DNA of 33,123 nucleotides from an uncultured Collinsella sp. (GCA_902478945.1 CABSMX010000008.1:1-33123), one strand, 5' to 3'. Shown: positions 1 through 7,160, counted from the first letter of the stretch. A program made the numbers and translations. The notes: a model not told the origin generated them from the sequence alone.

Positions 1-62
1 GTCGCGCCCTCGAAATTGAACGTCAGATTGGCGTGAATGCGGCTCGCGCAGCGTCGACCGGT

Positions 63-84
63 CCGCCGTTCGGCAGAACGGCGG
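63..84 (-). terminator. Stem-loop just after glmS
   Basis: Arms CCGCCGTT and AACGGCGG pair perfectly around a 6-nt loop, 9 nt beyond the glmS stop on the minus strand. There is no T-run after the stem, so it may be a weak terminator or an mRNA 3'-end structure. Confidence 0.35.
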
Positions 85-92
85 AACAACAA

Positions 93-1940
93 TTACTCGA
101 CAGTAACGCTTTTCGCCAGGTTACGAGGCTGGTCAACGTCGCAACCGCGCAGGATGGCCACCTCGCGGGCGAGCAGCTGCAGCGGAACGCTCGCCGTGAT
201 GGGGCTGAACACGTCACGGACGGACGGCACGCGAATGATGCAGTCGGCAATCTTGTTGATTTCCTCGTCGCCCTCGGTAGCAACGACGATGACCTTGGCG
301 CCGCGAGCCTTGCACTCCATGAGGTTCGACACCGTCTTATCGTACGTTGCGCTCTTGGTTGCCACCGCGATGACAGGGAAACCCGGATCGATCAGCGCGA
401 TGGGGCCGTGCTTCATCTCACCGGCGGCATATGCCTCGGCATGCAGGTAGCTGACCTCCTTGAGCTTAAGCGCGCCCTCATAAGAAATGGCGGCGCCCAT
501 GCCGCGACCCACGAACAGCGCGGACTGCGCGTCCTTGCACACAAGCGCGGCCTCGTGCACGGCCTCGGTCTGCGTATCCAGGATCCACTGGATCTGCTCG
601 GCCGTATCGGAAAGCTCGCGGAACAGCATGCGCGTCTGCTTGGTGGTCAAGCGGTACTTGACCTGCGCCAGCAGCAAGGCCAAAAGCGTGAGGCTCACGA
701 CCTGACCGATGAAGCTCTTAGTCGAGGCGACTGCAATCTCCTTGTTGGCCTTGGTGTAGATGACGCCGTCGCTTTCGCGCGCCACCGGGCTGCCCACCAC
801 GTTGGTGATGCCAAAGACCTTGGCGCCCTTGATGCGCGCATCGCGAATGGCGGCAAGGGTGTCGGCCGTCTCGCCCGATTGGGACACGGCCACGACGAGC
901 GTCGTCGGCGTGATGATGGGGTTGCGGTAGCGGAACTCGCTAGCCGCCTCAACCTCGGTAGGAATACGAGCCCAGCCCTCAATAAGGTTCTTGGCGATGA
1001 GTCCGGCGTGGTAGCTGGTGCCGCAGGCAATCACATATACGCGGTCGATATCGTTGAGTTCCTCGAGCGAAAGGCCCAGCTCGTCGATATCGAGCTCACC
1101 GGCAGGGGTCATGCGGCCCACCAGCGTGTCGCGCACCACGCGCGGCTGCTCGTGAATCTCCTTGAGCATAAAGTCGGGATAACCGCCCTTTTCGGCCATG
1201 TCCAGGTCCCAGTCGATATGGGTGATCTTGGGCTCAATCACATTGCCGGCCTCGTCGGTATACTCGACGCCTGCGGGCGTGAGCTTGGCAAACTGACCGT
1301 CTTCGAGCACCACGACATCGCGGGTGGCATCGATAAGCGCGATCACATCGGAGGCAACGTAGGAGCCGGTCTCGCCCACGCCGACCACAATCGGGGAGTC
1401 CTTGCGGGCAACGGCGATCACGCCAGGTTCGTCGGCGCACACGGCGGCCAGGCCATAGGCGCCCACCACGTGGGTGCAGGCCTCGCGCACGGAAGCCATC
1501 AGGTCGCGCGTCTCGGCATAGGCCTCTTCGATCAAGTGCGCGAAAACTTCGGTATCGGTCTCGCTCTTAAAGTGATGGCCGCGGCCCTCCAACTCTTCGC
1601 GCAGCTCGGCGAAGTTCTCGATGATGCCGTTGTGGACGATGGCGATGCGACCATCGCAGCTGGTGTGGGGATGGGCGTTGACAACGGAAGGCTTGCCGTG
1701 AGTGGCCCAGCGGGTATGGCCGATACCGCAGGTAGCGTCGCTGTCGATATTGGAAAGCTCGCTCTCCAGGCCCGCAACCTTACCCACGCGGCGGATGACG
1801 TCGAGGTGAGCCGCGGCGCCCTCGCCCACCTCGAGCGCGACGCCCGAGGAGTCATAACCGCGATATTCCATACGCTTAAGGCCCGTGACCAGAATGTTCT
1901 TTGCAATATCAGAGCCGGTGTAGCCGACAATTCCGCACAT
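93..1940 (-). CDS. glmS: Glutamine--fructose-6-phosphate aminotransferase (isomerizing)
   Basis: This cytosolic enzyme makes glucosamine-6-phosphate from fructose-6-phosphate and glutamine, the first committed step toward UDP-GlcNAc for cell wall synthesis. The 615-residue length is normal for the family. The protein begins MCGIVGY, so Cys2 becomes the N-terminal nucleophile of the glutaminase domain (about residues 1-220). Two SIS sugar-isomerase domains follow, with the sugar-phosphate binding motif SQSGETADT, and the C-terminus ends in the typical LAKSVTVE. The start is fixed by MCGIVG and an AAGGG site upstream. It stands alone, with a palindromic element about 100 bp upstream. I do not recognise a glmS ribozyme in the leader, so control is probably transcriptional. 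The identification is very secure. Confidence 0.98.
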   Translation of the reverse strand: MCGIVGYTGSDIAKNILVTGLKRMEYRGYDSSGVALEVGEGAAAHLDVIRRVGKVAGLESELSNIDSDATCGIGHTRWATHGKPSVVNAHPHTSCDGRIAIVHNGIIENFAELREELEGRGHHFKSETDTEVFAHLIEEAYAETRDLMASVREACTHVVGAYGLAAVCADEPGVIAVARKDSPIVVGVGETGSYVASDVIALIDATRDVVVLEDGQFAKLTPAGVEYTDEAGNVIEPKITHIDWDLDMAEKGGYPDFMLKEIHEQPRVVRDTLVGRMTPAGELDIDELGLSLEELNDIDRVYVIACGTSYHAGLIAKNLIEGWARIPTEVEAASEFRYRNPIITPTTLVVAVSQSGETADTLAAIRDARIKGAKVFGITNVVGSPVARESDGVIYTKANKEIAVASTKSFIGQVVSLTLLALLLAQVKYRLTTKQTRMLFRELSDTAEQIQWILDTQTEAVHEAALVCKDAQSALFVGRGMGAAISYEGALKLKEVSYLHAEAYAAGEMKHGPIALIDPGFPVIAVATKSATYDKTVSNLMECKARGAKVIVVATEGDEEINKIADCIIRVPSVRDVFSPITASVPLQLLAREVAILRGCDVDQPRNLAKSVTVE

Positions 1941-2041
1941 AGGATAAATCCCTTCGCTCGCGTGACTGCAAAACGCCCACGCACGACGGGCGCTGAGACG
2001 TATAACGTCCGAGTATTGTACTCACACAAACGCAAGCTGAT

Positions 2042-2075
2042 ATACCAGAAGTGGTATCTTAAACTGGATACCACT
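2042..2075. promoter_or_regulatory. Operator-like palindromes upstream of glmS
   Basis: Three half-sites are visible: ATACCA (2042-2047), TGGTAT (2052-2057) and ATACCA (2068-2073). AGTGGTATC (2050-2058) and GATACCACT (2067-2075) form a perfect 9-bp inverted repeat with an 8-bp spacer. A TACAAT box (2015-2020, minus strand) lies between this and glmS and may be its -10. TGGT/ACCA half-sites recall the operators of GntR/HutC-type amino-sugar regulators (NagR, DasR), but the spacing does not match the known dre sequence, so the regulator is unknown. Confidence 0.4.
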
Positions 2076-2090
2076 CGATGCACACACCCT

Positions 2091-2128
2091 ACCACCACAA
2101 CGGTGACAGGCACCTTTGCGGTGGTTGG
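2091..2128. repeat. REP-like imperfect palindrome, copy A
   Basis: The element reads CCACCACAACGGTGACAGG then CACCTTTGCGGTGGTTGG, so its ends pair imperfectly (CCACC/GGTGG and GGTG/CACC). It lies 8 nt downstream of the permease stop codon. Similar elements at 3778-3817 and 4005-4048 share the CAAAGG ... CACCTTTGCGG-YGGTT pattern. It could act as a 3'-end hairpin for the permease, but no T-run follows. Confidence 0.6.
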
Positions 2129-2135
2129 CACTCCC

Positions 2136-2783
2136 CTAGAGACGCAGGCGGCGTTCGAGCCGATTGCCCAGGGCCGTGAGCGCCATGACAATGACGTAGT
2201 AGACCACGGCCACCACTAAAAACGGTTCAAAGGCTCGATAGGTGAGCGCCTGCACGCTCTGGGCGGCGCGCATCATATCCATCAGGCCGATGGTTGCCAC
2301 CAGCGAGGAGCTCTTGAGGACCGTGATCACTTCGTTGACCAGGGCGGGGGCAATCGAGCGCATCGCCTGCGGAACGACGATCTTGCGCATCATGGGAACA
2401 TAGCGAAGCCCGATGGCCCGAGCGGCATCGTACTGCCCCCGATCAACGCCCTCGATACCGCCGCGCACTGTCTCGGACACCGTCGCCGAGCCGTTGAGCC
2501 CCAGCGTAATGGCACCGGCGGCAAACATCGAGATTTTAAAGCCCGTGAGCTGCGGCGTCGCAAAGTACGTCAAAAAGAGCAACACGATGAGCGGCACGCC
2601 GCGAAAGATAGAGGTGTAGAAGTTGAGCACCGCACGCAACGGGCGACAGGGCAAAACCTTGAGCACGGCGATGAGGAAGCCCAGGGCAAGTGCTATGACC
2701 AGCGCGGCGGCCGTCACCTGACAAGTCACGACCAGGCCGCTCATAAACATCGGTATATATGGTTCTAGCAGTTCAAACTTCAT
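2136..2783 (-). CDS. Polar amino acid ABC transporter permease (HisM/GlnP family)
   Basis: This is an inner-membrane subunit of an amino acid importer. It is about 215 residues long, typical of the family, with hydrophobic segments throughout and the conserved cytoplasmic EAA-like loop (QYDAARAIGLRYV ... VVPQAMRSIAPALVNE) that docks to the ATPase. Two ATGs are possible. The one at 2783 is better spaced from the AAGGGC site; 2789 would put that site directly against the start. It follows the lipoprotein gene by about 30 nt and is surely cotranscribed with it. No ATPase gene is next to this pair, which is odd; the complete system at 19985-22255 could lend its ATPase. The substrate cannot be told from sequence alone. 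Confidence 0.9.
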   Translation of the reverse strand: MKFELLEPYIPMFMSGLVVTCQVTAAALVIALALGFLIAVLKVLPCRPLRAVLNFYTSIFRGVPLIVLLFLTYFATPQLTGFKISMFAAGAITLGLNGSATVSETVRGGIEGVDRGQYDAARAIGLRYVPMMRKIVVPQAMRSIAPALVNEVITVLKSSSLVATIGLMDMMRAAQSVQALTYRAFEPFLVVAVVYYVIVMALTALGNRLERRLRL

Positions 2784-2816
2784 CAGCATGCCCTTGGTGC
2801 GCGCCGTATCAACTCG

Positions 2817-3698
2817 CTATTTTCCGGCAGCCGTCGACGTGCCGGAAGCGGAATAGTCGCCGTTCCACATAAAGTCGGCGCCCACATACTGCTTGATGCA
2901 ATCATCGATGGTGCCATCCTCGAGCATCTCACCGATGCGCTCGTCAAGCGCCGCGACAAAGCCGGCGCCCTTCTTGGCCATCAGGCGGTACACGCCCACG
3001 TGGTCGCTCGTCTCGGAGCGATCGAGCAGGCCCAGCACCAGGCCCTCGTTCGCATCGCGCATGGACTGGCCCTCGGCGCCATCGCACAGATAGGCGTCGA
3101 TACGCCCGGCAAGCACCTCTTGCAGGCACTGATCTCCACCGTCGTACGTGTGAATATCGGCATCGGGCATGACCTTGGCGATGAACTTGTTCTGCACGGT
3201 GCCGGTGGTGCAGGCGATAGACTTGCCAGCGAGGTCCTCAACGCGCTTGACGGGATCGCCGCCGAGCGTGAGAACGCCCACGAGCGGCTGATAGTAGCCG
3301 CGTGTGAAGTCGTAGGTCTGCTCGCGCTCTTCGTTGGAGCTCATCGCCATGGTAAAGGCCTCGTCATCGCTCTGCACCGATGCAAGCGTGGCGGCAAAGT
3401 CCTGCGGCTCAAAGTCGTAAGAAAAGCCCAAGCGCGAGGCCATCTCGTCGGCAATGGCGATATCCAGGCCGACAACCTTCTGTTTGCCGTCCGACTGCGT
3501 CTCCAGATAGCGATAGGGCGCAAAGGCATCGTCGCCCACAAAGGTGAGCTTGGCGCCCTTGATATCATTGCCCGCAACCGCGGCAGAACCAGCGGCAGAG
3601 CCCTTATCAGCGCCACTGCCAGCGCAACCGCTCGCCGCGACCATTGCAGTACCGGCCAGCAAACCCAGGAAATCACGACGAGAAACAGAGCGAGCCAT
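2817..3698 (-). CDS. Amino acid ABC transporter substrate-binding lipoprotein
   Basis: This is a 293-residue extracytoplasmic solute-binding protein of family 3. The N-terminus MARSVSRRDFLG has a twin-arginine motif, followed by a hydrophobic stretch and a lipobox ending at Cys25 (AASGC), so it should be a Tat-exported lipoprotein. The mature part has the family-3 pattern: an FAPYRYLE-like strand, VVGLDIAIADEMASRLG, and a second lobe with GKSIACTTGTVQNKF. I chose the ATG at 3698 because GAAAGG lies 8 nt upstream; a longer reading would need a TTG start inside that site. It forms a two-gene unit with the permease at 2136. The ligand is probably a polar amino acid, but this is family inference. 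Confidence 0.9.
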   Translation of the reverse strand: MARSVSRRDFLGLLAGTAMVAASGCAGSGADKGSAAGSAAVAGNDIKGAKLTFVGDDAFAPYRYLETQSDGKQKVVGLDIAIADEMASRLGFSYDFEPQDFAATLASVQSDDEAFTMAMSSNEEREQTYDFTRGYYQPLVGVLTLGGDPVKRVEDLAGKSIACTTGTVQNKFIAKVMPDADIHTYDGGDQCLQEVLAGRIDAYLCDGAEGQSMRDANEGLVLGLLDRSETSDHVGVYRLMAKKGAGFVAALDERIGEMLEDGTIDDCIKQYVGADFMWNGDYSASGTSTAAGK

Positions 3699-3777
3699 AT
3701 CAAAGCCTTTCAATCTACGATCAAAACGGCTTCTATTGTAGACACTCCACTGTTTAGCGAGCAGCCCAGCTGCGGCA

Positions 3778-3817
3778 AAACCACCACAAAGGGGACAGGC
3801 ACCTTCGTGGCGGTTCG
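3778..3817. repeat. REP-like imperfect palindrome, copy B
   Basis: Its left part, CCACCACAAAGGGGACAGG, is almost the same as copy A (2091-2128). The right part, CACCTTCGTGGCGGTT, pairs back imperfectly. The GGGGACAGGCACC core resembles intergenic repeats that I recall near REP-associated (Y1) transposases in other bacteria; no such transposase is in this window. Confidence 0.55.
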
Positions 3818-3846
3818 GGTGTCTGGCAACAAGCTCCGCCGAAACG

Positions 3847-3981
3847 TCTCAATCTGTAACATTTGGGGCGCCGAAAGATGGTTTGCTGTTACAGATCGAG
3901 ATTTTCCGCCCGGCACCGGCGATCTGTCTCAATCTGTAACAGGTAGGTCTTGTTTTGTCGTCCAGATGTTACAGATCGAGA
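3847..3981. repeat. Four 15-bp motifs, alternating orientation, 40-bp period
   Basis: TCTCAATCTGTAACA occurs at 3847-3861 and 3927-3941. Its near-exact inverse TGTTACAGATCGAGA occurs at 3887-3901 and 3967-3981. Starts are exactly 40 bp apart and all three spacers are exactly 25 nt with unrelated sequence. Each inverted pair differs at one base of 15. The spacing is close to four helical turns, so it could be a protein-binding array; it could also be two tandem hairpin repeats. Function is unknown. Confidence 0.8.
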
Positions 3982-4004
3982 CAATTGAAGGGCCAGGCAA
4001 CGCG

Positions 4005-4048
4005 ACCGCCGCAAAGGAGGCAGCGCGCTGCGTCACCTTTGCGGCGGT
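4005..4048. repeat. REP-like palindrome, copy C
   Basis: ACCGCCGCAAAGG (4005-4017) pairs perfectly with CCTTTGCGGCGGT (4036-4048). The loop itself contains GCAGCGCGCTGC, another palindrome. The outer arms match copies A and B, but the GACAGG core is replaced. Confidence 0.55.
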
Positions 4049-4070
4049 TTGGCCTGGGCTCCGGTGTTTG

Positions 4071-4118
4071 CCCAGATAAAACCTGCCAAAATAAACCTAT
4101 CCCTAATTGGTAGGTTTT
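4071..4118. repeat. 46-bp dispersed repeat, copy 1
   Basis: The reverse complement of 4073-4118 region matches 7104-7149 at 42 of 46 positions when aligned from AACCTACCA to TTATCTGGG. Its end supplies the TTG of the -35 box of the LacI-type gene (4117-4122). The element also has internal symmetry (AAACCTGCC / GGTAGGTTT). Confidence 0.75.
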
Positions 4119-4147
4119 GACACCCTGGAAACGGGCGATGCTACAAT
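4117..4147 (+). promoter_or_regulatory. Promoter of the LacI-type regulator
   Basis: A perfect -35 box TTGACA (4117-4122) and a -10 box TACAAT (4142-4147) are separated by 19 bp. The predicted start lies about 30 nt before the ATG at 4183. No clear LacI-type 18-20 bp operator was found on top of it. Confidence 0.6.
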
Positions 4148-4182
4148 CTGACTCGTACTTGAAACGCATCAAAGGGGCCGCT

Positions 4183-5295
4183 ATGGCAAAGGTTAAAATC
4201 AGCGATGTCGCGCGCGAGGCAGGGGTTTCGCTGGGCACGGTATCCAACGCGCTCAACCACCCCGAAAAGCTGCGCCCCGAAACCCTCAAGCTCATCAACG
4301 AGACCATCAATCGCCTTGGCTACCTGCCCAACCAAAGCGCTCGTCAGCTCGCGGGCGGCGCCACCAAGTCCTTTGGCCTGGTGCTCCCCCGTCTCGACCA
4401 TGGCTTCTCGCTCCAAATTGCCAGCGGCGCCCACAACGAGGCCCGCAAGCACGGTTACGACCTGCTCATCGCCAACGCCGATAACGACGATATTCTCGAG
4501 GACCATTACCTGCGTTATTTTATGGGCACGCAGATGTCCGGTGTCATGGTTCAGCCCATGGCGTCCCCCGACTGGCACCCCGCAATGACCAAAATGCCCG
4601 TGCCGATCGTCTATCTGGACATCCACTGCTCCGAGCCCGGTTACTACGTTGCCGCCGATAACGAGGCACAGGGGCGCATTATCGCCGAGCTCGCCATTGC
4701 CCGCGGCGCACACCATATCACCGTTGTGGGAAGAGCGGCATTCATGCAGCTCACCCTGCGCGTGCTTGGCATTCACAAGGCCCTCGCCCTGCATCCCGAT
4801 ATCAAAATTGAGGTCATTGACGCCGGAGAGTGGAATACCGCAGTCGACGGCTACAGCATCGGCGCGCAGATTGCCGAGCGCTCTTCCGACGAGCGCCCCG
4901 ATTTTGTCATCGGCCTTTCCGATGTATTGGCCTCGGGCGTTATCTCAGCGTTGATCGACAAAGGCATCTCCGTCCCCGAGCAGGTCCGCGTGGCCGGCTG
5001 CGACGGCAACCCACTTGCATGGAGCGGGTCGGTCCCCCTCACCACGGTGGCACCGCCGGGTTACGAAATTGGCCGCAAGGGCGTGCAGCTGCTCATGGAG
5101 CAGATCGAGAACAAGGCACCGGCAAAAACCAAGCACACCCGCATTGGTTCCGCAGCTCGAACCGTTACTGCGGTCGCAGCCGCCGAGGACATCAACCGCC
5201 AGGAACTCGTGCGGCCGTTCCTCTTGGAGCGCGCCAGCACCCAGGCAAGCACCCAGACCGACGCCACGGCCATCAACCTCGGTGCGTATCTATAG
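4183..5295 (+). CDS. LacI/GalR-family transcriptional regulator
   Basis: This 370-residue protein is a sugar-responsive DNA-binding regulator. Residues 1-50 are a classic LacI helix-turn-helix plus hinge: VKISDVAREAGVSLGTVSNAL, then RLGYLPNQSARQLAGG. The rest is a periplasmic-binding-protein-like effector domain (SFGLVLPRL ... GVMVQPMASPDW ... VYLDIH ... DVLASGVISAL ... VAGCDGNPLAW ... LTTVAPP). The start at 4183 follows AAAGGGG and begins the HTH directly; the longer frame upstream runs into the promoter. It is monocistronic and ends at the strong hairpin at 5321-5370. No sugar gene is adjacent on its strand, so the target regulon is not shown. The C-terminal 40 residues after the core are Ala/Thr/Gln-rich and unusual. 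Confidence 0.93.
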   Translation: MAKVKISDVAREAGVSLGTVSNALNHPEKLRPETLKLINETINRLGYLPNQSARQLAGGATKSFGLVLPRLDHGFSLQIASGAHNEARKHGYDLLIANADNDDILEDHYLRYFMGTQMSGVMVQPMASPDWHPAMTKMPVPIVYLDIHCSEPGYYVAADNEAQGRIIAELAIARGAHHITVVGRAAFMQLTLRVLGIHKALALHPDIKIEVIDAGEWNTAVDGYSIGAQIAERSSDERPDFVIGLSDVLASGVISALIDKGISVPEQVRVAGCDGNPLAWSGSVPLTTVAPPGYEIGRKGVQLLMEQIENKAPAKTKHTRIGSAARTVTAVAAAEDINRQELVRPFLLERASTQASTQTDATAINLGAYL

Positions 5296-5320
5296 CACGC
5301 CCGTAAGTATGCTGTGTCGC

Positions 5321-5370
5321 CGCTTAAGCAAAAGAGGCCCGACCATTGCCGGGCCTCTTTTGCTTAAGCG
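5321..5370. terminator. Strong bidirectional terminator
   Basis: A perfect 21-bp inverted repeat (5321-5341 and 5350-5370) with an 8-nt loop includes AAAAGAGGCCCG and CGGGCCTCTTTT, so a T-run follows the GC core in both directions. It serves the convergent LacI-type and HAD genes. Confidence 0.88.
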
Positions 5371-5408
5371 CAAAGTCAACCGATTGTTCGTTTCAGCTCC
5401 GCAATTGT

Positions 5409-6059
5409 CTAGCGCACGGCCTTGACCGCCGCCGTCAAATCGAACAGCGTATCGAGCACGGCCTCGCAGCCATCCACCACGTCCTGCGGCAGCGGCACGA
5501 TGTCGGGGACGGCAAAGACGTGGCAGCCGGCCGTAATGCCCGAGACGCAGCCGTTGCGCGAATCCTCGACCACGGCACACTCCTCGGGGGCAAAGCCTGC
5601 GCGCTCGCAGGCAAGCAGATACATCTCGGGGTCGGGCTTGCCGTGCACGACGTCCTCGCCGCAGGTCACCGTCTCAAACTTGTCAAAAAGACCGACCATC
5701 TTAAGGTTGCGCTCCGCTGTAACGTGGCGCGACGAGGTCGCAAGGCCCACGTGATAGCCCGCAGCCAGCAGCTCGTCTAGGCACTCGGCGGCGCCGGCCT
5801 TTAGTTCCAGTTCGGTCTTGACTATCTCGTCGCGAATCTCCTTGTGGCGATGATAGATCGCCACAGCGGTTTCTCTGCTGCCGTAATGTGCCTCAAGAAT
5901 GTCCATGACATCGGGCAGTGTGCGACCGATAAACTGATGGATCAGCGCATCATCAATCGCGAGCCCCAGCTCAGCGGCGCCTGCCTTCCAGGCCTTAATC
6001 CCCAAACGCTCGGTATCGACCAGCGTTCCATCCATGTCAAAAATAACAGCCTTGATCAT
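5409..6059 (-). CDS. HAD-superfamily hydrolase (beta-phosphoglucomutase-like)
   Basis: A cytosolic 216-residue HAD phosphatase or phosphomutase of subfamily IA. Motif I FDMDGTLVDTE has the nucleophile Asp8 and acid/base Asp10, motif II is LATSS, the conserved lysine is in HGKPDPEMY, and motif IV is VVEDSRNG. The residues between motif I and II form a helical cap. The ATG at 6059 is chosen because GAGGGGG lies upstream and the protein then starts right at MIKAVIFDMDG; the longer frame adds 27 residues with no family similarity. It is transcribed divergently from the LarE-like gene. A beta-PGM-like role in sugar phosphate metabolism is possible, but substrate cannot be deduced. Confidence 0.92.
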   Translation of the reverse strand: MIKAVIFDMDGTLVDTERLGIKAWKAGAAELGLAIDDALIHQFIGRTLPDVMDILEAHYGSRETAVAIYHRHKEIRDEIVKTELELKAGAAECLDELLAAGYHVGLATSSRHVTAERNLKMVGLFDKFETVTCGEDVVHGKPDPEMYLLACERAGFAPEECAVVEDSRNGCVSGITAGCHVFAVPDIVPLPQDVVDGCEAVLDTLFDLTAAVKAVR

Positions 6060-6164
6060 ATCGGCCCCCTCACCGGATTGCATTACTGCCACTCTACCGC
6101 ACTTTACAAGCTTGTATATAACGTATATAGCATATTGCACTTTCGTTACATAGCTGGAAGTCTT

Positions 6165-6192
6165 ATGACAAGCAGCTCGGTGGGATTATAGT
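6165..6192 (+). promoter_or_regulatory. Possible promoter of the LarE-like gene
   Basis: ATGACA (6165-6170) and TATAGT (6187-6192) are spaced by 16 bp, ending about 35 nt before the start codon. Upstream, the same divergent intergenic region has the perfect palindrome TACAAGCTTGTA (6105-6116) and AT-rich TATATAACGTATATA, which could be regulator sites or the minus-strand promoter of the HAD gene. Confidence 0.4.
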
Positions 6193-6226
6193 TTCATCCG
6201 AGCTTTAATAACTGTAAGGAACTTTC

Positions 6227-7105
6227 ATGCTTTCAGACACCGCCGCACCCGCAGAGGAGCTTCAGGACAAACTCGCAGCACTCGAGCAGTTGCTTTTGGC
6301 ATATGGACGCGTCGCCATCGGCTTTTCCGGTGGCGTCGACAGCAGCTTTTTGGCCGCGGTCTGCGCCCGTATCATGCCCGCCAGCACGCTTCTCGTTCAT
6401 CTCACCACGCCGCTCATCGGCACGCCCGAGCAGGCTTCATTTGAGCGATCCGTTGACGGACAAGCCAGTGAGGAGCCGCATTTTAAGCTCCCCGTACTCA
6501 ATCTTTCGGTCGATCAGTTGCAGCTCCCCCAAGTTGCCTGCAACGATGCCAATCGCTGCTACCACTGCAAGCGCGCCGGCTTTACCGCTATCGTCAACCA
6601 CGCCAAGTCGCTCGGCTTTCCTACCGTTATCGACGGCAGCAATGCGAGCGATCGCGGTGACTATCGCCCCGGTACGCGCGCCGCCGAAGAGCTCGGGGTG
6701 CGCTCCCCGCTCATGGAAGTCGGCTTTACCAAGGACGAAGAGCGCGAGCTGCTGCGCGCATGGGGCTATCCCGTTTGGAACCTGCCGGCGGGAGCCTGCC
6801 TTGCCACCCGCGTCCCTACGGGCGAAGAGCTGACGCGCGAAAAGGTCGATTTAATCCGCGCCTGCGAGGATTACCTGCACGATCTTGACCTGGCACAGGT
6901 ACGCGCGCGCTTGATCGGCGGCTGCATGCATATCGAAGCCGCCCCCGCAGATGTCGCCAAGATTGCCGCCCTCGGCGGTGCCGACGTCGACGACAGGGGC
7001 AAGACCCCGCTGCCCGCCGCCATCGAATCCGCCCTGCGCGAGCTGGGCTGCGGCCATATCTCCCCCGAGGTCACCCCCTACATCCACGGCAACATGAATC
7101 AGTAA
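6227..7105 (+). CDS. larE: LarE-like ATP-dependent sulfur transferase
   Basis: LarE adenylates and sulfurates a pyridinium dicarboxylate precursor of the nickel-pincer cofactor used by lactate racemase and related enzymes. This 292-residue protein has the PP-loop SGGVDSS (34-40), the CYHCK motif (111-115), DGSN then DYRPG (136-148), and PAGACLATRVPTGE with Cys191 at the place of the sacrificial cysteine in Lactiplantibacillus LarE. The start follows TAAGGA. A terminator hairpin follows the stop. No larA, larB or larC is in the window, so the partners must lie elsewhere or the protein may sulfurate another substrate. It is flanked downstream by copy 2 of the 46-bp repeat. Confidence 0.88.
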   Translation: MLSDTAAPAEELQDKLAALEQLLLAYGRVAIGFSGGVDSSFLAAVCARIMPASTLLVHLTTPLIGTPEQASFERSVDGQASEEPHFKLPVLNLSVDQLQLPQVACNDANRCYHCKRAGFTAIVNHAKSLGFPTVIDGSNASDRGDYRPGTRAAEELGVRSPLMEVGFTKDEERELLRAWGYPVWNLPAGACLATRVPTGEELTREKVDLIRACEDYLHDLDLAQVRARLIGGCMHIEAAPADVAKIAALGGADVDDRGKTPLPAAIESALRELGCGHISPEVTPYIHGNMNQ

Positions 7106-7149
7106 CCTACCAAAAAGGGACAGGTTTGTTTTGGCAGGTTTTATCTGGG
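7104..7149. repeat. 46-bp dispersed repeat, copy 2 (inverted)
   Basis: This matches the reverse complement of the repeat at 4071-4118 at 42 of 46 bases. It overlaps the last two bases of the larE-like stop codon. Together the copies bracket the LacI-HAD-LarE block in inverted orientation. The core AAAGGGACAGG resembles the GGGGACAGG motif of other palindromes here. Confidence 0.75.
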
Positions 7150-7160
7150 GAAACGTAAAC

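Larger units (their letters stand above)
3714..4182. other. Repeat-rich intergenic stretch between divergent genes
   Basis: This non-coding stretch separates the lipoprotein gene (minus) from the LacI-type gene (plus). It holds, in order, a REP-like palindrome (3778-3817), four phased 15-bp motifs (3847-3981), a second palindrome (4005-4048), a dispersed 46-bp repeat (4071-4118) and the lacI-type promoter (4117-4147). Open frames crossing it are not credible. Confidence 0.8.

Noticed and set aside
33..2219. 728-codon open frame on the plus strand opposite glmS
   Set aside because: It is an antisense shadow: glmS on the other strand has full family motifs, and the plus-strand product has no recognisable domain and spans the glmS promoter region.
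3847..3981. CRISPR array
   Set aside because: Equal spacers are suggestive, but the repeats are only 15 bp and alternate in orientation, there are only four, and no cas gene is present.
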